DNA of 64,000 nt from Phymorhynchus buccinoides (lineage: Eukaryota; Mollusca; Gastropoda; Neogastropoda; Raphitomidae): NCBI GenBank assembly GCA_017654935.2, contig CM065697.1:44781904-44845903 (forward strand). The letters are read 5' to 3'. The notes below the pieces were generated by a model that had not been told where the DNA came from, did not search any database, and worked only from the letters and a program-made list of their open reading frames with translations. Position numbers and translations under genes: made by a program. Every line of letters begins with the position of its first letter. Position 1 is the stretch's first letter. Shown here piece by piece: positions 23,515 through 37,890 of this stretch.

Positions 23515-23930
23515 GATAACAGCATATCACCATGAAGGAATAAGGATAGGAAGATGAAACTTGATGTGCATGTAGGCTAGGTAGCTGTAGATGTGCCTTT
23601 TGGTGTCAAGGTCAAGGTCATGACCTTGACGTATGACCTTGCAAACTGAAAACAAAATTTAGCCATATCTCAGGCACCAGTCGACATAGGATGTTGAAAC
23701 TTGGTTCGAAGGTGGTTTGGCTTATGCTCCTTCCGAATATTATTGACCAATCAAGGTCAAGGTCAAAGTCAATGAGATCACTGGACCCTGAAAATCGTGG
23801 GGTCGGAAAAATTTAGTTCCCAAGATGAAATCAGGTGGGAATGCTGGCTGGGTATTGTAAATGTGCCTTTTGGTGTCAAGGTCGAGATCATGACCTTGAT
23901 GTGTGACCCTGAAAACTAGCAACGCGGGTG
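23425..23930. repeat. 310-bp two-unit repeat with AGGTCA clusters
   Basis: GACCAATCAAGGTCAA is followed by GGACCCTGAA and GGGGTCGGAAAAAT at 23425 and again from 23735, with GTCAAGGTCAAGGTCATGA-type runs between. The second unit ends near 23930. This repeat recurs in only this part of the window. Confidence 0.8.
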
Positions 23931-24299
23931 ATTCTCGGATGCTTTTTATGGAAAATCTACTCAGCAAGATAGGGACAGTCAGCAGCAGAAACAGTAAGAT
24001 AGTGACAGCATGCAGCAGCAGCAAGATAATTACAGTCATCCTCAGAAGTCGGGGTGTGGCTGCGTAACTCCACGGGTGATCGTCGAATTCTACATTCGAT
24101 AACTTTTCAATCTAGTTTTCTTTTGATGATTGGTGGAAATAAGGCGGATGATGATGATAATGCTATGGAGTTCCGTATCGGTCTGAGATTATGTGACAGG
24201 GCTGTATTCTACGCTTCCTTTCATAATGATATCCCGGCATTAACCAGGCCTGAGAATACAGACACATGCAGTGTTGGTTATGAAATTAGAGCAACATTA

Positions 24300-24490
24300 T
24301 CAGAATCGCATCTGTTAAGCAGATGAGGCTCGACTGCCTGTTTTCAGTCTTCCCAATGAGCCCATAGCCACTCACTCTGGGTAGGAGTCGATCCAGGACC
24401 GAAAAAAAACCTCGCCTCTGATGAGATTCGAACCTGTGATCTCCCACTATGCCATGGTGGCTCGTTATTTATTTATTTATTTATTTTTAG
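24300..24490 (-). mobile_element. tRNA-derived SINE remnant
   Basis: On the minus strand: TGGCATAGTGG (A-box-like) and GGTTCGAATC (B-box-like) within 30 bases, followed by CTCATCAGAGGCGAGG and a body with GAGTGGCTATGGGCTC. The boxes are far closer than in a real tRNA, so the anticodon arm is missing or the head is diverged. An (ATTT)n tract at 24463-24487 borders it. Not a functional tRNA. Confidence 0.5.
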
Positions 24491-24530
24491 CAATTTGGAT
24501 TTATTATTCGGTCAGACAGGTATTGGTTTT

Positions 24531-24532
<2 letters not shown>

Positions 24533-24590
<58 letters not shown>
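24533..24590. repeat. (CT)n microsatellite
   Basis: Pure CT run of about 55 bases followed by TATATATAT. Confidence 0.95.
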
Positions 24591-24593
<3 letters not shown>

Positions 24594-24599
24594 ATATAT

Positions 24600-25430
24600 A
24601 TTTATATACCGATCTTCAAGATAAGCAAAGAAAGCTGCCAAGAGTGGGATATAAAATCATAACTTCACATATCATTTGCGTATATTAACCCATAGGCTTA
24701 GTGTAAATGCATGTGAGAAAAAGGTGTAAGAATACACTGTTGCCAAGAAACCTGACATCACAGTTATTTATCTTCACATAACATTATAGTTATCATTATC
24801 ATGCATCAAGGTACACTTGCATGCAACTATCTGCAGTGCTCAAACCATATTTTCTTTATTTGCATCAAGTGATGTCTAGTAAAACAAAAAGCCCAAACAT
24901 AGGCCTACTCCCAACCCTATGTCTTAACCCGAGAAATGCAAAAAGTTGTTTCTGATGAACATTTTTACATTGAAATTATTTTGGTGTGAAGAGTAACTGT
25001 TAGTGAAATTGCAAATGATAAAAGTAGCGGCTAACACCAGACACTCAAGGTAGTGTCACTGCAAATAGAGCCTTCTTACAGGGACACCCAAAAACGTCAT
25101 CTTAGTGAAATGGGTAACATTCTACGAGCTTGTATCTCTCTTAGATCTCCGATTTAGGTACAAACCCCAGGGGACTATGTTCCATGGCTTGTCGTAGAGT
25201 TATTTGATTTATTGCAAAAACTAATAACTTGAATGCTTTAAAAAGGGGGTATTGCTTTTTATAAGAGTGTAGTTTTACTATTATTAACCTCCTAATGGGG
25301 TACAATAATACGAACTTGAAGTTTAAAAAAAAAAAACTATTTCGTTCCCACCAAGGGATATAACATTAATACACTGCTCGAGATAGTAAGCTCCCCCTTT
25401 ATTTTGAATGTAGATCTATTCTTGAAATTC
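24600..25430. other. No recognisable feature
   Basis: AT-rich spacer sequence without long open frames, tandem repeats or recognisable element ends. Confidence 0.5.
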
Positions 25431-25436
25431 ATTCTT

Positions 25437-25510
25437 GTGAAATAATAATAATAATAATAAACGGATACTTACATAGCGCTTTTTATCGAGCACAAAGCGC
25501 TTTACAGTCA
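25437..25510 (-). mobile_element. LINE/SINE 3' tail (AAAGCGCTATGTAAG type)
   Basis: On the minus strand: TGTAAAGCGCTTTGTGCTC, AAAAGCGCTATGTAAG and a (TTA)n end. This is the same conserved tail family as at 2805 and 12590. Confidence 0.65.
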
Positions 25511-26076
25511 GTATTGAAACACTCACACACGCAAACACTCGTGCGACAGACACACACGCACGTACGTGCACACATGCGAGTGAACGCGTTCTAGCATACA
25601 GACATACACACACAGACCCACACACATTTAATCAAACACACAGAAGACACATTCTCACTGAAACGCACACAAACTTACTCAAACATACACTAGCTTGTAC
25701 AAACATGCGCACACACACATAAACACACACACACACACAAACACACACGCGCACTCACATACACAAAGCACTCACGTGTACTCACACTCACAAACACATA
25801 CATTCCCTCCCCCCCCCCCCCCCCCCTCTCTAGCCGAAAACACAATCTCTCCTGCGCACACATACACTCATACACATGCAAGCACATATACCCACACAGA
25901 ACACACGCAACACACTCACACACACAACACGGCCGTGGGCCGTGGGCGCTCGCACACTCACACTCGCGCACACGCTCACAAATTACATGCATACACATAC
26001 ACACACACACACACAAATTACATACATACAAACATACGGACAAACATCGCACAACTACAATCACACATACATAGGC

Positions 26077-26129
<53 letters not shown>

Positions 26130-26130
26130 A
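25510..26130. repeat. CA-rich microsatellite block with C run
   Basis: Interrupted CACA and CACG repeats, a C run at about 25809-25826 and a pure (CA)n at 26079-26126. Long translated frames here are low complexity. Confidence 0.95.
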
Positions 26131-26379
26131 TATATTTTGATCTTTTTAATCGCTGATTTCATTTATTTTTAAAAGGTGTACAAATTGAAAACTGAGACTT
26201 CAAATTTATATCCTATTGATATTTTTCTATCAAGTAATATTAATTGTGAGCCCTACAGCTCTTTACATTTCTATTTATAGTAACGTATTCAAACGCAACC
26301 GTATTACACTACATAAACATACGCCTACTTTTCGTTTCGCTTCTAGATCTACTTCTGCCCTGATCCTAATGCTTTAGGC

Positions 26380-27600
26380 CTATTAATTAATGTTCATGCA
26401 ATAAGTACGAATTTTCATGCAACAATCACGAAAGTTGGCATGATGGTTTCTTATGTGTTTATGAATATCTGATGTAGGGACATTTGCAATCCAGCCTTTA
26501 ACCCATTCAGTGCCAAGGTTTATTTTATCACGGACAGAATTAAATAAATACAAAATTCTAGTGGTATGCATTTTCATGAATCAAGCATGAAATTTGGCAT
26601 GATAGTTTCAGTATGGTGTGCTTATCAATTTCTGACGTAATTACAGTTTCAATTCAGCCTTTAACCCATTCTTTCCCAAGAGCATTTTGATCATGGACAG
26701 TTATAATTTATTAAAAAAATCTAGTGATGGTTATTTTCATGTAATAAGTATAAAATGTGGCATGATAGTCTTTCTATGGCATGTTTATCAATTCCTGACG
26801 CAGGGACATTTTTAATTCAGTCTTTAACACCTTCAGTGCCAAGGGCATTGTGATTGCAAATAGTTATTTAATTTAAAACATTGTATTGTTGGGCATTTTC
26901 ATGTAACAAGTATGAAATTTGGCAAGATAGTTTCTCATGCTGTGTTTATCTATTTCTGACATAGGGATATTTTCAAATCAGCCTTAAACTCCCTCAATGC
27001 CAAAGGCATTTTGATTGCAGAACTTTTAATTCAACAAAATAAATCATGTATTTTGCATTCTCATATAACAAGCTTGAAATTTGGCATAATAGTTTCTTAT
27101 GGTCTCTTAGTCAATTTCTGTTGTAGGGACATTTTCAATTCAGCCTTTAACCATTTCAGCGCCAAGGGCAATTTGCTCATGGACTTTTATAAATTAAAGA
27201 AAAATAATAATGTTGGGTATCTTCATGTAATAAGCATGAAATTTGGCATAATTTCTGATAGTTTCTTATTTCATTGTTTCTTATGATGTATTTATTAATT
27301 TCTGTTGCAGGAACATTTGCAATTCAGCCTTTAACCCCTTCAGTGCCAAGGGCATTTTGATCACAAACAGCTATTGAATTTTTTTAAAATCAAGTGTTCA
27401 GCATTTTCATGTGACAAGCATAACATTTGGCATTGTGGTTTCTTATGGCGTTTTTATCAATTTCTGACATAGGAATAATTTCAATTCAACCTTTAACCCA
27501 TTCAGTGCCAAAGGCATTTTGATTGCAGGATATTTAATTCAACAAGAAATTCTAGAGTGTTATCCATTTTCATATAACAAGCATTTATGTGGATGATACG
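26380..27600 (+). repeat. 163-bp satellite, about seven units
   Basis: The marker CAGTGCCAAGGGCATTTTG (or variants) recurs at 26508, 26671, 26834, 26994, 27157, 27341 and 27502, giving a period near 163 with one 20-base insertion. Each unit also has GCATGAAATTTGGCATGAT and ATTTCTGAC-TAGGGACA. The same unit occurs in both arms beside the Tc1 fragments. Confidence 0.9.
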
Positions 27601-28210
27601 CTTTTTAAAATAGTTATTCTTACTGCAATAATGTATGCAGTGACAGATTCAATGAGTCTAAAAATAAAACTGAAATTGATTTTCCTGGATCTTGCATCTG
27701 ATTTTATTTTCTATTTCTGTTTTGTTTTTGGGTGGGGGTTTTGCAGTCTTTTCTGCCAGTGATACCCTTATCAGAAATGCGTAACTCTAAAATTGTGTGT
27801 ATGCTTTCTCATAATTATTCTTGAGATGTATTATATGGGATAACAGGCTCCAGAGTCTAGTAGCTGAATAAATTGTGAACAACACCTAATTGACAGACTT
27901 TGCTTTGGTTTGCCACATTTTTATGTTTTAACGTTCTTACTTTTTATTATAATTATTGGACAATAAATTAGTTCTTTTCCTCTTCTTTTCTCCTTCTCCT
28001 TGGGGCCAACGGTCAATATGTTGACCATCCTGGCTCGTGTGGGGAAAAAAAGGACTGAAAATACATGATAGCAGGCTTCAAAATTATAGAATTATAGATT
28101 GCATGCTCCTTTGATATTACTCTTACATTTATGTTGAACTTGATGCCAGCTTCTATAATACATTAGATATTTTGGGGCTCTCATACACACACACTCCCTC
28201 TCTCCTTCAC

Positions 28211-28256
<46 letters not shown>

Positions 28257-28914
28257 CACCTCTCTCTCTCCCTCTCCCTCTCTCGTACACACTCTCTTTA
28301 ATTATCTCTCTTATCAGACTCGAGATGGATTATCAACTTATCATCTCCTCCCAGGAGGATAGATCACGCAGAGCCTTATATTTCCCCTATCTCTTTTCTT
28401 CCTCGTCTCTCTTTCTACCTCCCTCTAATTAAATGTTATACCTTATTTGCTATTTATGTTCTTTCTCTCTAAATATCAACCTCACCCTATCCCTTATCAC
28501 TATACCTAAACACAACGCTGATTTCTTTCTTTCTTTTTTCTTTCTTCTTATTTGAGCTCTTTCTGATGGTGTTTTTGCACTCCCACATTTACACATCTTT
28601 ACTCATCAATTTAATATCCAATAATCCTATACCCCACGCTTTAGATTACACACTTCTCAAACTTCCCATCTTCCGATCAGGTACCGAGCAGAGCTTCGCC
28701 CTGACATACAAAACAAAACGAAAATTGATATCAGGTTTTACCTTTTACGTGGATGCACTGTGTCAGCGTTTCATAAGTTAAACAAATCTTAAACATAAGC
28801 TATTAAACAAAGGCCGGTCTATAAAAGAACATAGCACAAGCTATTCAATCGACACATTTTTGGGTACATAGGCCTATTACATTAAAAATGAAAGTATGTT
28901 TAATATATAAAGCA
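27600..28914. other. No gene seen; (CT)n at 28195-28290
   Basis: AT-rich with a CT microsatellite in the middle. The 71-codon frame at 28566-28781 shows no family resemblance. The start of the right arm follows directly. Confidence 0.5.
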
Positions 28915-29169
28915 AAATGTGTGCACTAACTGTTTACTTATTGTAAGTTTATTGTTACTTTTTTAAACAAAATTCCTGTAGCATTTAATGAATGCTTGGA
29001 TGTAGCTGGTAATAAAATGTATGTATAGTTCATTATAAATGAAACATCCAGCGATAAGAAAGCATCCATTTTACACAATTCAAGTACAACTACTAGAGCG
29101 TTAAAAGGTTAGATGACCAGCCACAAAACACATTTTATACGACATTAACCACATGCCACATTGTCACCA

Positions 29170-29740
29170 TGCAGCATATTTTCCATGCTGCACAGCAGGA
29201 AAGACATTGCGTTACAGTAGCCTTGACCTTTGACCAATGACCTTCATTTACAAACGTGGCCTAGATGACCTAACCAGTTATGAGCATGCAGAATTTGAGC
29301 GTCGTAGGTACCTCCGTTCATACGTTATTGTGTAACCACACAAAAAGCCTCCAATGTGGCACACTTTATGGTCAGGTGACATTGACCTTTGACCAATGAC
29401 CTTAATTTACAAACATGGCTTATATATTCGAACTACCTAGGGGCATGCAAAATGTGAGCATTCTAGGTCATCTTGTTATCATTAAAACAAAAGCCTCCCA
29501 AATGGCACATTGTGTGCTCCAGTGAACTTGACCTTTGAACAATGAACTGCATTTGCTTACTGGACCTAGATATCATACGTATCAGTGTGTATGCAAAATA
29601 TTAGCGTCCTTGGTCAATCTGTTCAAAAGTTACTGTGTTAACATGTATACATATATACATAGTCAGCCATCCAGTCAGCAAGGAACAAACAGACAGCCAG
29701 CAGTGAAAACATAACCAGCTTTGCTTCACGGCTAATAAAA
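29170..29740. repeat. AGGTCA-bearing ~150-bp repeat (right arm)
   Basis: Mirror of 20590-21175; TGACCTTTGACC occurs three times on the plus strand. Substitutions relative to the left arm are few. Confidence 0.7.
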
Positions 29741-31033
29741 ACCATACACATATGCTAAAAGATTTCAAACAGCACATGTATAAGCCAAAACAGCAAACGT
29801 AATTGCTTCCTTCTTACGTTAAATATGCAGCTGTGTATTTTCTTATGCAGCTTTTGCTGATTTGCCCTATGGCAAAGACAAAAGTGACCAGAAGTAGTTA
29901 AAACATACAGTTTGTAAAGCTCTTAGGATTGCCTGTCACATTTCAATCATTTCTGCTCTTAGAACAAATTGAAAATTTTAGTTTACTGTGTAAATGGAAT
30001 TGTTTCTGCGCTCTTAATTACCCCTATCCCCTTTCCTGTTTCTTAAAATTAAATTATGTCTCTTTGTGGGTCTATAAGAACAATAAAACAGTAATAATGA
30101 CTTCTTTCTCATCTCTCTCCCTCTCACTTTTTTTCTTTTCTTTTCTTTTTTTTTGGCGGGAGAGGGGGAGGTTACGGAACCCAGGTACCACCCCCCACCC
30201 TCCAACCCCTGAATCCGGCCCTGATAATTATACTGTTAACTTCGTGCTTCCCGTACAACGTGGAAATTCATCATTCATGGACGTTCTTCATTTATGTGGG
30301 AATTCATCAATCATGGACATTCTTCATTCATGTGAAAGGAATCCCGTGTTGTTAAGACTTATCTATGTAAAAAGATCAATAGTATATCACGAGTGAACAT
30401 TTATAACTATTTTCAAGTGGTGGATCATGGACTGTGATTATGACAGAGATAACTGCTCAAGAAGGTAAAGTAGTGTTACAGTGGAGTGCAAAGGCGGATG
30501 AAAGCTAGACTGTACGTCATGGTGATCAACTGTGGATGAACTTCTGATCATCAGAACGAAACAAGAATAAATCTACACACGCGCGACCCTCTCCGCATCA
30601 ACGCGTTGCAGAACAAAGGCATTACAACTTTCTCCATATCAAGAATAAGTCATAAATGGAAGACGGGATGGCATGAAAGCAGCTGAATTGTTCAAACTCA
30701 TACAACAACTTGAAAGTTAGTATGAACAGACTCAGGAGAGCTTATTTAACATTTCCTGACGTAGGGACATCAAAATGTATGAGTCTGTCGTTGCTTATTT
30801 GACATTTTAAAATTGGTAACTAAGCAGACGAAAATGGAGGGCCACCATTGAAAAATAAGTCGCAGCTAAAGCTTCTTCAACAAATCTTGTTTGGAAAAAA
30901 AAACTTAGCACGCAAATATCTTTATTTACCACACATTATGTTTCTTTTACGTTAACTTTTGTAAAATACAGCACTATTATCTTATATTATATTATTTTAT
31001 TACACATCGTTTTCATTTTAACATTTTCATGCC

Positions 31034-31143
31034 GCACCAGTTACTTGCGGCTGGTAGCAAATTTGGCAGTTAACGCTGAACCAGCCTCAAGTACCGGATG
31101 CCTCAGCTCTTATCTGTTGACGCACCAGCCACAAGTAACTGGT
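31034..31143. repeat. Long hairpin (right arm)
   Basis: Mirror of 19069-19178: CACCAGTTACTTGCGGCTGG pairs with CCAGCCACAAGTAACTGGTG. Confidence 0.85.
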
Positions 31144-31161
31144 GCTATTTAAAAACATTAT

Positions 31162-31825
31162 CTCCTTCTCCCTATTGCGGTATAGTAGAACAACCCTGCA
31201 CTATTAGCAAATAGGGAGCCTTATCTGAGATAGGAGGCTATTTGGTTTGTCTTGACCTGACCTTCACCCTCTCCTTCTCCCTATTGCGGTATAGTAGAAA
31301 CAACCCTGCACTATTAGCAAATAGGGAGCCTTATCTGAGATAGGAGGCTATTTGGTTCATCTTGACCTGACCTTCACCCTCTCCTTCTCCCTATTGCGGT
31401 ATAGTAGAAACAACCCTGCACTATTAGCAAATAGGGAGCCTTATCTGAGATAGGAGGCTATTTGGTTCATCTTGACCTGACCTTCACCCTCTCCTTCTCC
31501 CTATTGCGGTATAGTAGAAACAACCCTGCACTATTAGCAAATAGGGAGCCTTATCTGAGATAGGAGGCTATTTGGTTCATCTTGACCTGACCTTCACCCT
31601 CTCCTTCTCCCTATTGCGGTATAGTAGAAACAACCCTGCACTATTAGCAAATAGGGAGCCTTATCTGAGATAGGAGGCTATTTGGTTTGTCTTGACCTGA
31701 CCTTCACCCTCTCCTTCTCCCTATTGCGGTATAGTAGAAACAAACCTGCACTATTAGCAAATAGGGAGCCTTATCTGAGATAGGAGGCTATTTGGTTAAT
31801 CTTGACCTGACCTTCACCCTCTAAT
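31162..31825. repeat. 110-bp satellite, six regular units (right arm)
   Basis: CTCCTTCTCCCTATTGCGG begins units at 31162, 31271, 31381, 31491, 31601 and 31711, so the period is 110 (109 once). Units are more uniform than on the left, suggesting separate homogenisation of the arms. Confidence 0.95.
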
Positions 31826-31964
31826 TTTAGCGTGAAACAAGGAATCCCTCCTTCTTTTTCCCGCTAATGCCAGAGATGGAAATCCTAGCCGTTCTGTGTT
31901 GCCAACATGTCAGCCAGACAGCCAATGCCAGAGTTGGAAATCCTAGCCGTTCTTTGTTGCCAAC

Positions 31965-32500
31965 ATGTCAGCCAGACACCGACGTATTCCGTTACAGGAA
32001 GTTATATAATTAGTTCAGCAAAGTGGGTCAGATGATGAGGAGAGTGATAGGGTCACAATTCATAATCAAGAAAGTGAACATGAACTTTTTTGAAGATTTT
32101 TTAGCTTCCAGTTCATCTGAAGAAGAAGTAGAAGATGAAGAAGGAGAGGATGAGGAAGAACAAGCATCGTCTGCTTCAGCGTCGTCTGCTTCAGCAGCTT
32201 ACCACGCAAAGCTGGTCGAAAATGCACTGTCTCTCTATGACACAGACAGTGACATTGACACAGAATTGTGGCAAAGTAGTAATCATAATATTTTTAAAAA
32301 TTATACGAGGGTAAAGTTGAAGTCTTGCTCTTTCCAATGATGTATAGCAATAAGAACTTAACTATAGCGAAAGTACCATAAAAAAAAATCACAAAAGTGC
32401 TAAAAATCGTGCCGTCGCCAACCGTTGTGAGGCTGGACGAACTAGCCGGTACTCGGCACAGCCACTGCCGAGCGGCAGCCGGCTGGGAAAGGTTAACCAA
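31965..32500 (+). pseudogene. piggyBac-like element remnant with acidic ORF (right arm)
   Basis: Mirror of 17737-18290. A frame starts MSARHRRIPLQEVI at about 31967, but has a stop (GTTATATAATTAG) where the left arm reads a sense codon, and a 6-T run near 32090 shifts the frame. The acidic SSSSEEE-rich part is in the frame 32023-32340. The end at 32495 is the inverted TTAACCTTTCCC. The catalytic core is missing. Confidence 0.45.
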
Positions 32501-32899
32501 TCAGGTTTTGAAAACATTTCCGGAACAAATGTCAGAACGAAAGTAAGATTACGTCATTGTAGCAAAGTGCTTTTCATCATTGTTCCTAATCAAGTTATTA
32601 ATTACATTATCTTACGCAGTTTTGATTCCAATCGACTACAGAGGTGAGTAAGTAAGTGGTTACGATTGTGCTTGTATATAATGTGGAATGGGTGCACTGA
32701 TAGATTAGGCCTTGACTTCAACGGATTGAATTGAAAGAACAAGTTTAGATCTAGATACTGTACGCTCTTCTTCTTCTGTTAAAAGGCCCACAGTCACTGA
32801 GCTGACCATTCTGGCCCCTTTTCTTGGCTTATTGAACATCTAGATCTATTCTGGCCCTACCAGAGTATTGTAGAATGTACTCAGTCAGAGTAGTGATTG

Positions 32900-33510
<611 letters not shown>

Positions 33511-33859
33511 TGTACTCATAAAAGTTGATGTCTTGAATTGAAGAGGTAGTGATGTGGGTGGGTGTAATTGTTTTATGTTGCTGTGCTGCGATTATCAGTT
33601 TTTAAAAAATCAAATGAGTTATTAATTGAAATGTGCTTGATTATATGTCCTGTATGGTTTTTAGCCATAGCTTAAACTGATTTCTTCTTTACTGAAGCAA
33701 ATAACAGGATGAATGGAATGCTCTATTAAAGTTAGCTGGAAGTGACCAACAGAAGATTGTTAGGTTTAGAGATTGAAAACAGATGTGCAGCCATCAGGAA
33801 GGGAGCTACGTCTTGGTTACAAAATCCAAGCTTCTTGACCTGTCAGTGCTTATGACATA

Positions 33860-34090
33860 TATAATGAAGTTATGCAATCAAAATGCCTTTGGCACCGAAG
33901 GGGTTAAAGGCTGAATTAAACATATCCCTACATCAGAAATGGATAAACACACCATAAGAAACCATCATGTTAAATTGCATACTTGTTACATGAAAATACC
34001 CAACTCTACATAAAATGTTTAATTAAGTAACTTTGCAAGCAAAATGCCCTTGGCACTGAAGGCGTTAAACGCTGAATTACATACTCCTCA
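33860..34090 (-). repeat. Two units of the 163-bp satellite (right arm)
   Basis: Mirror of 16130-16400; CCTTTGGCACCGAAGG and CCCTTGGCACTGAAGG mark the two units. Confidence 0.8.
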
Positions 34091-34189
34091 CAAAAAGTCA
34101 AGCAACAAAATGAAATTGTGTTTAGTCAGCCTTTTGAAAATGCACGGGCTAGCTTTTAATGTGAAATAATGCGTTTGGATTTTAATGAT

Positions 34190-34730
34190 GGGTGTCAGCA
34201 AGTGTGAAGACGTCCTGGGGAGAGTTGTTTACCTTTGCTGTTGCTGAGCATGCCCGTTATGGAGGTGGCAGTCTGATGGTCTGGGTGGCATTTGGACTGG
34301 AGGACGTACCGACCTAGGGGTCTTCAGGAGGGGCACTGTGAATGCTATGTGCTACTTGAATGACATCATCAGACCTCAAGTGACCACCCTGATGAAACAG
34401 CATGGTGCTGGCTTCATTTTTGTGGACGACAACGCGCCATGTCACTGGGCTCATGTCATCAGCAATGAGTTGAACACCCACAACATCGCCCACCTTGACT
34501 GGCCACCCCGATTCCCTGACCTCAACCCGATTGAACAGGCATGGGACATGCTTAGGTGAGCTGATTACGGCATGCCCTGCCCGTCCCCAGACACTGGATG
34601 CCTTGGAAGAAGACATGGTAAGGAAGTGAGGAGCCATCACACAGATCCAGCCGGATAGACACATTGCCTCAATGCCAAGCCGCTTCCAAGCCTGTATTCA
34701 TGCCTACGGAGGTCACACTCGCTATTCATG
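34190..34730 (+). pseudogene. Tc1/mariner transposase fragment (right arm)
   Basis: The frame 34338-34559 has the D-x34-E signature (VDDNAPCHWA ... FPDLNPIEQAW). A GGGSLMVWV block precedes it out of frame, and a C-terminal SMPSRFQACIHAYGG block follows after a frameshift near 34556. The N-terminal DNA-binding domain and first D are absent. Its 3' side is cut by the LINE fragment. Confidence 0.85.
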
Positions 34731-34799
34731 ACGTTATGAACTGTTTGCACACTGTTATCTTTGAATTTGAAATTGGCAGTTGGCTTTATTTCACACCTG

Positions 34800-36085
34800 T
34801 TTTTGACACCGGCGGAACAAAAACGTAGAAAAGAGAAAGCTACAGCCCCTAATACATCGACCAATAATACAGACTTTATAAATGCCCCCATAACAATTTC
34901 TGAAATAACATCATCCTTAAATTCTATTCGAAACGTTAACAAAGCCACAGGACCAGACCTAATTTCATATAGAATACTGAAACAGCTACCAACATCTTTT
35001 ATCCAAGTACTACATCAAGTTTGCTCCTTTTGCTGGGAAGAAGGTGCTATCCCAAAAGCTTGGAAACAAGCACAAATAGTTGCTATCCTTAGACCCTGTA
35101 AACCCACCAATGATCCCCAAAGTTATAGACCCATATCACTAACTCCACATTTAGGTAAACGTTTTGAAAAATTTACAAACAATCGATTACAATATTTTTT
35201 GGAGAAAAAAAAAATATTATTCCTAGATTTCAAACTGGCTTTCGGAAAAATCGTAGTTGCGCCGGGCAAATCGCAAAAAAATAGCATTAGGAATACCCAA
35301 ATCTGCCGTAAATAATCTGGTCTACTGGATTCCACTCAACTGGATTCCACTCTGCCACATTATAAAATTAAGATTAAGATGTGCAAACCTATTAACTAGA
35401 ATTACTGCTACTAATATTTACTCTAAAGATGAATTCAGTAAAGTGTTTAGTACCTCAAACTGGGGTATGCAATGGGAAACATTGGAAAATAAAAACCCAA
35501 GAATTTATGCCAGAACTAAACATATTATTGAATATACTAATTCTCTTTTCCACAAAGCCAACATATCAGTTAATCAGGTTAATATTAACCCTAAATGGAA
35601 AATCCCACAATGGGAACTGGAAGAACCTAACTATGATAAAGATTTACACGGTATTGACAAAAACATGATATCGGACTATCCATTTCTGAACTAAAAAACA
35701 TACTTAAGCGAACAACTAAACAAGAATGGACTCAAGAACTTAAAACTACACCCAGATTCGCTTCTGGAAGAGTGAAATAGTTAAGGGATGTATCTTTTTA
35801 CCGGTCCCATACTATTTATCATCTCTAATCTTTCGACTTCGTACAAACTCCTATCTTTGTAAACACAATCCTATTCTTTGTACTTGTGGAGAAGATCTCT
35901 CCCTAGAACACTTATTCAACTGTGATAAATATCAAAACTACTTTAATACTATTAAAAACATATTTTACCTAGAAAACATTCCGTTTAATGAAAAAACAAT
36001 ACTAAATAAAGGACCACGAGATTGGTCCACTCTCATATCGTTTGTAAAAATTCTTCATCAATCTGACGTAGGACACTTCTTTTAA
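34800..36085 (+). pseudogene. Internally deleted I/Nimb-like LINE ORF2 (right arm)
   Basis: Same structure as the left copy: RT N-terminus (34761-35315 frame, with WKQAQIVAIL and YRPISLTPHLGK), a frameshift in the A-run near 35205, a junction near 35275 where the palm is deleted, a segment at 35257-35694, and a C-terminal part (about 35785-36085) with the C-x-C-x8-H-x4-C zinc motif. The same deletion in both arms shows that it predates the arm duplication or is shared by both haplotypes. Confidence 0.75.
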
Positions 36086-36698
36086 TCTCTTTTTAACTTA
36101 ATTAATATTAATACAATGTAAAATGATAGGCGCTGTAACTGTGAGTGGGAATCTCTTTTCTCTCTCGCTTAGAACAGAACCTGCTTTCTATATACATAAT
36201 ACTGTGTGGATTTTAACACAATGTAATTAGGGACCTGAGACAGGAAGCCGTTTCACTTAGGCATCAGTGTCCGGTCTTTTTAAGTAACTGTAAATAGGGA
36301 TCCTCGATGATAGAGCCGCGTTTTGTTTAGGCATCTAATCGGATCTTTTTAACAATAAAGATGACTAATATGTAAATATTTTAATAAACAAAGGCCTATT
36401 TTAGATTTTTACTTTATACATCGTTTTTAACTTGTGGCCCTGAAAATTTTAATCCGGGAGGAAGCATAGCTCAAAACTCACAATCACGTTCGAGGCATGG
36501 TTAACTTAGGATTTTATAACGAAATAAAAACATCACCTACAAATTTCGTAAAACTATCCTATCTTAAGATCACTATTTTAAATAATTTCAACCTAGATTT
36601 TATTTCTCTATTTTTATAACCAAAGTTTTGAATTAATGTCCCATATGAACTTTTTCAAAGTCCAAGAGGACGAGAAACAATATTCATCAAATATATAT

Positions 36699-37890
<1,192 letters not shown>

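Noticed and set aside
24421..24470. tRNA gene
   Set aside because: A- and B-box-like motifs are about 8 bases apart with no anticodon arm; it is a SINE remnant.
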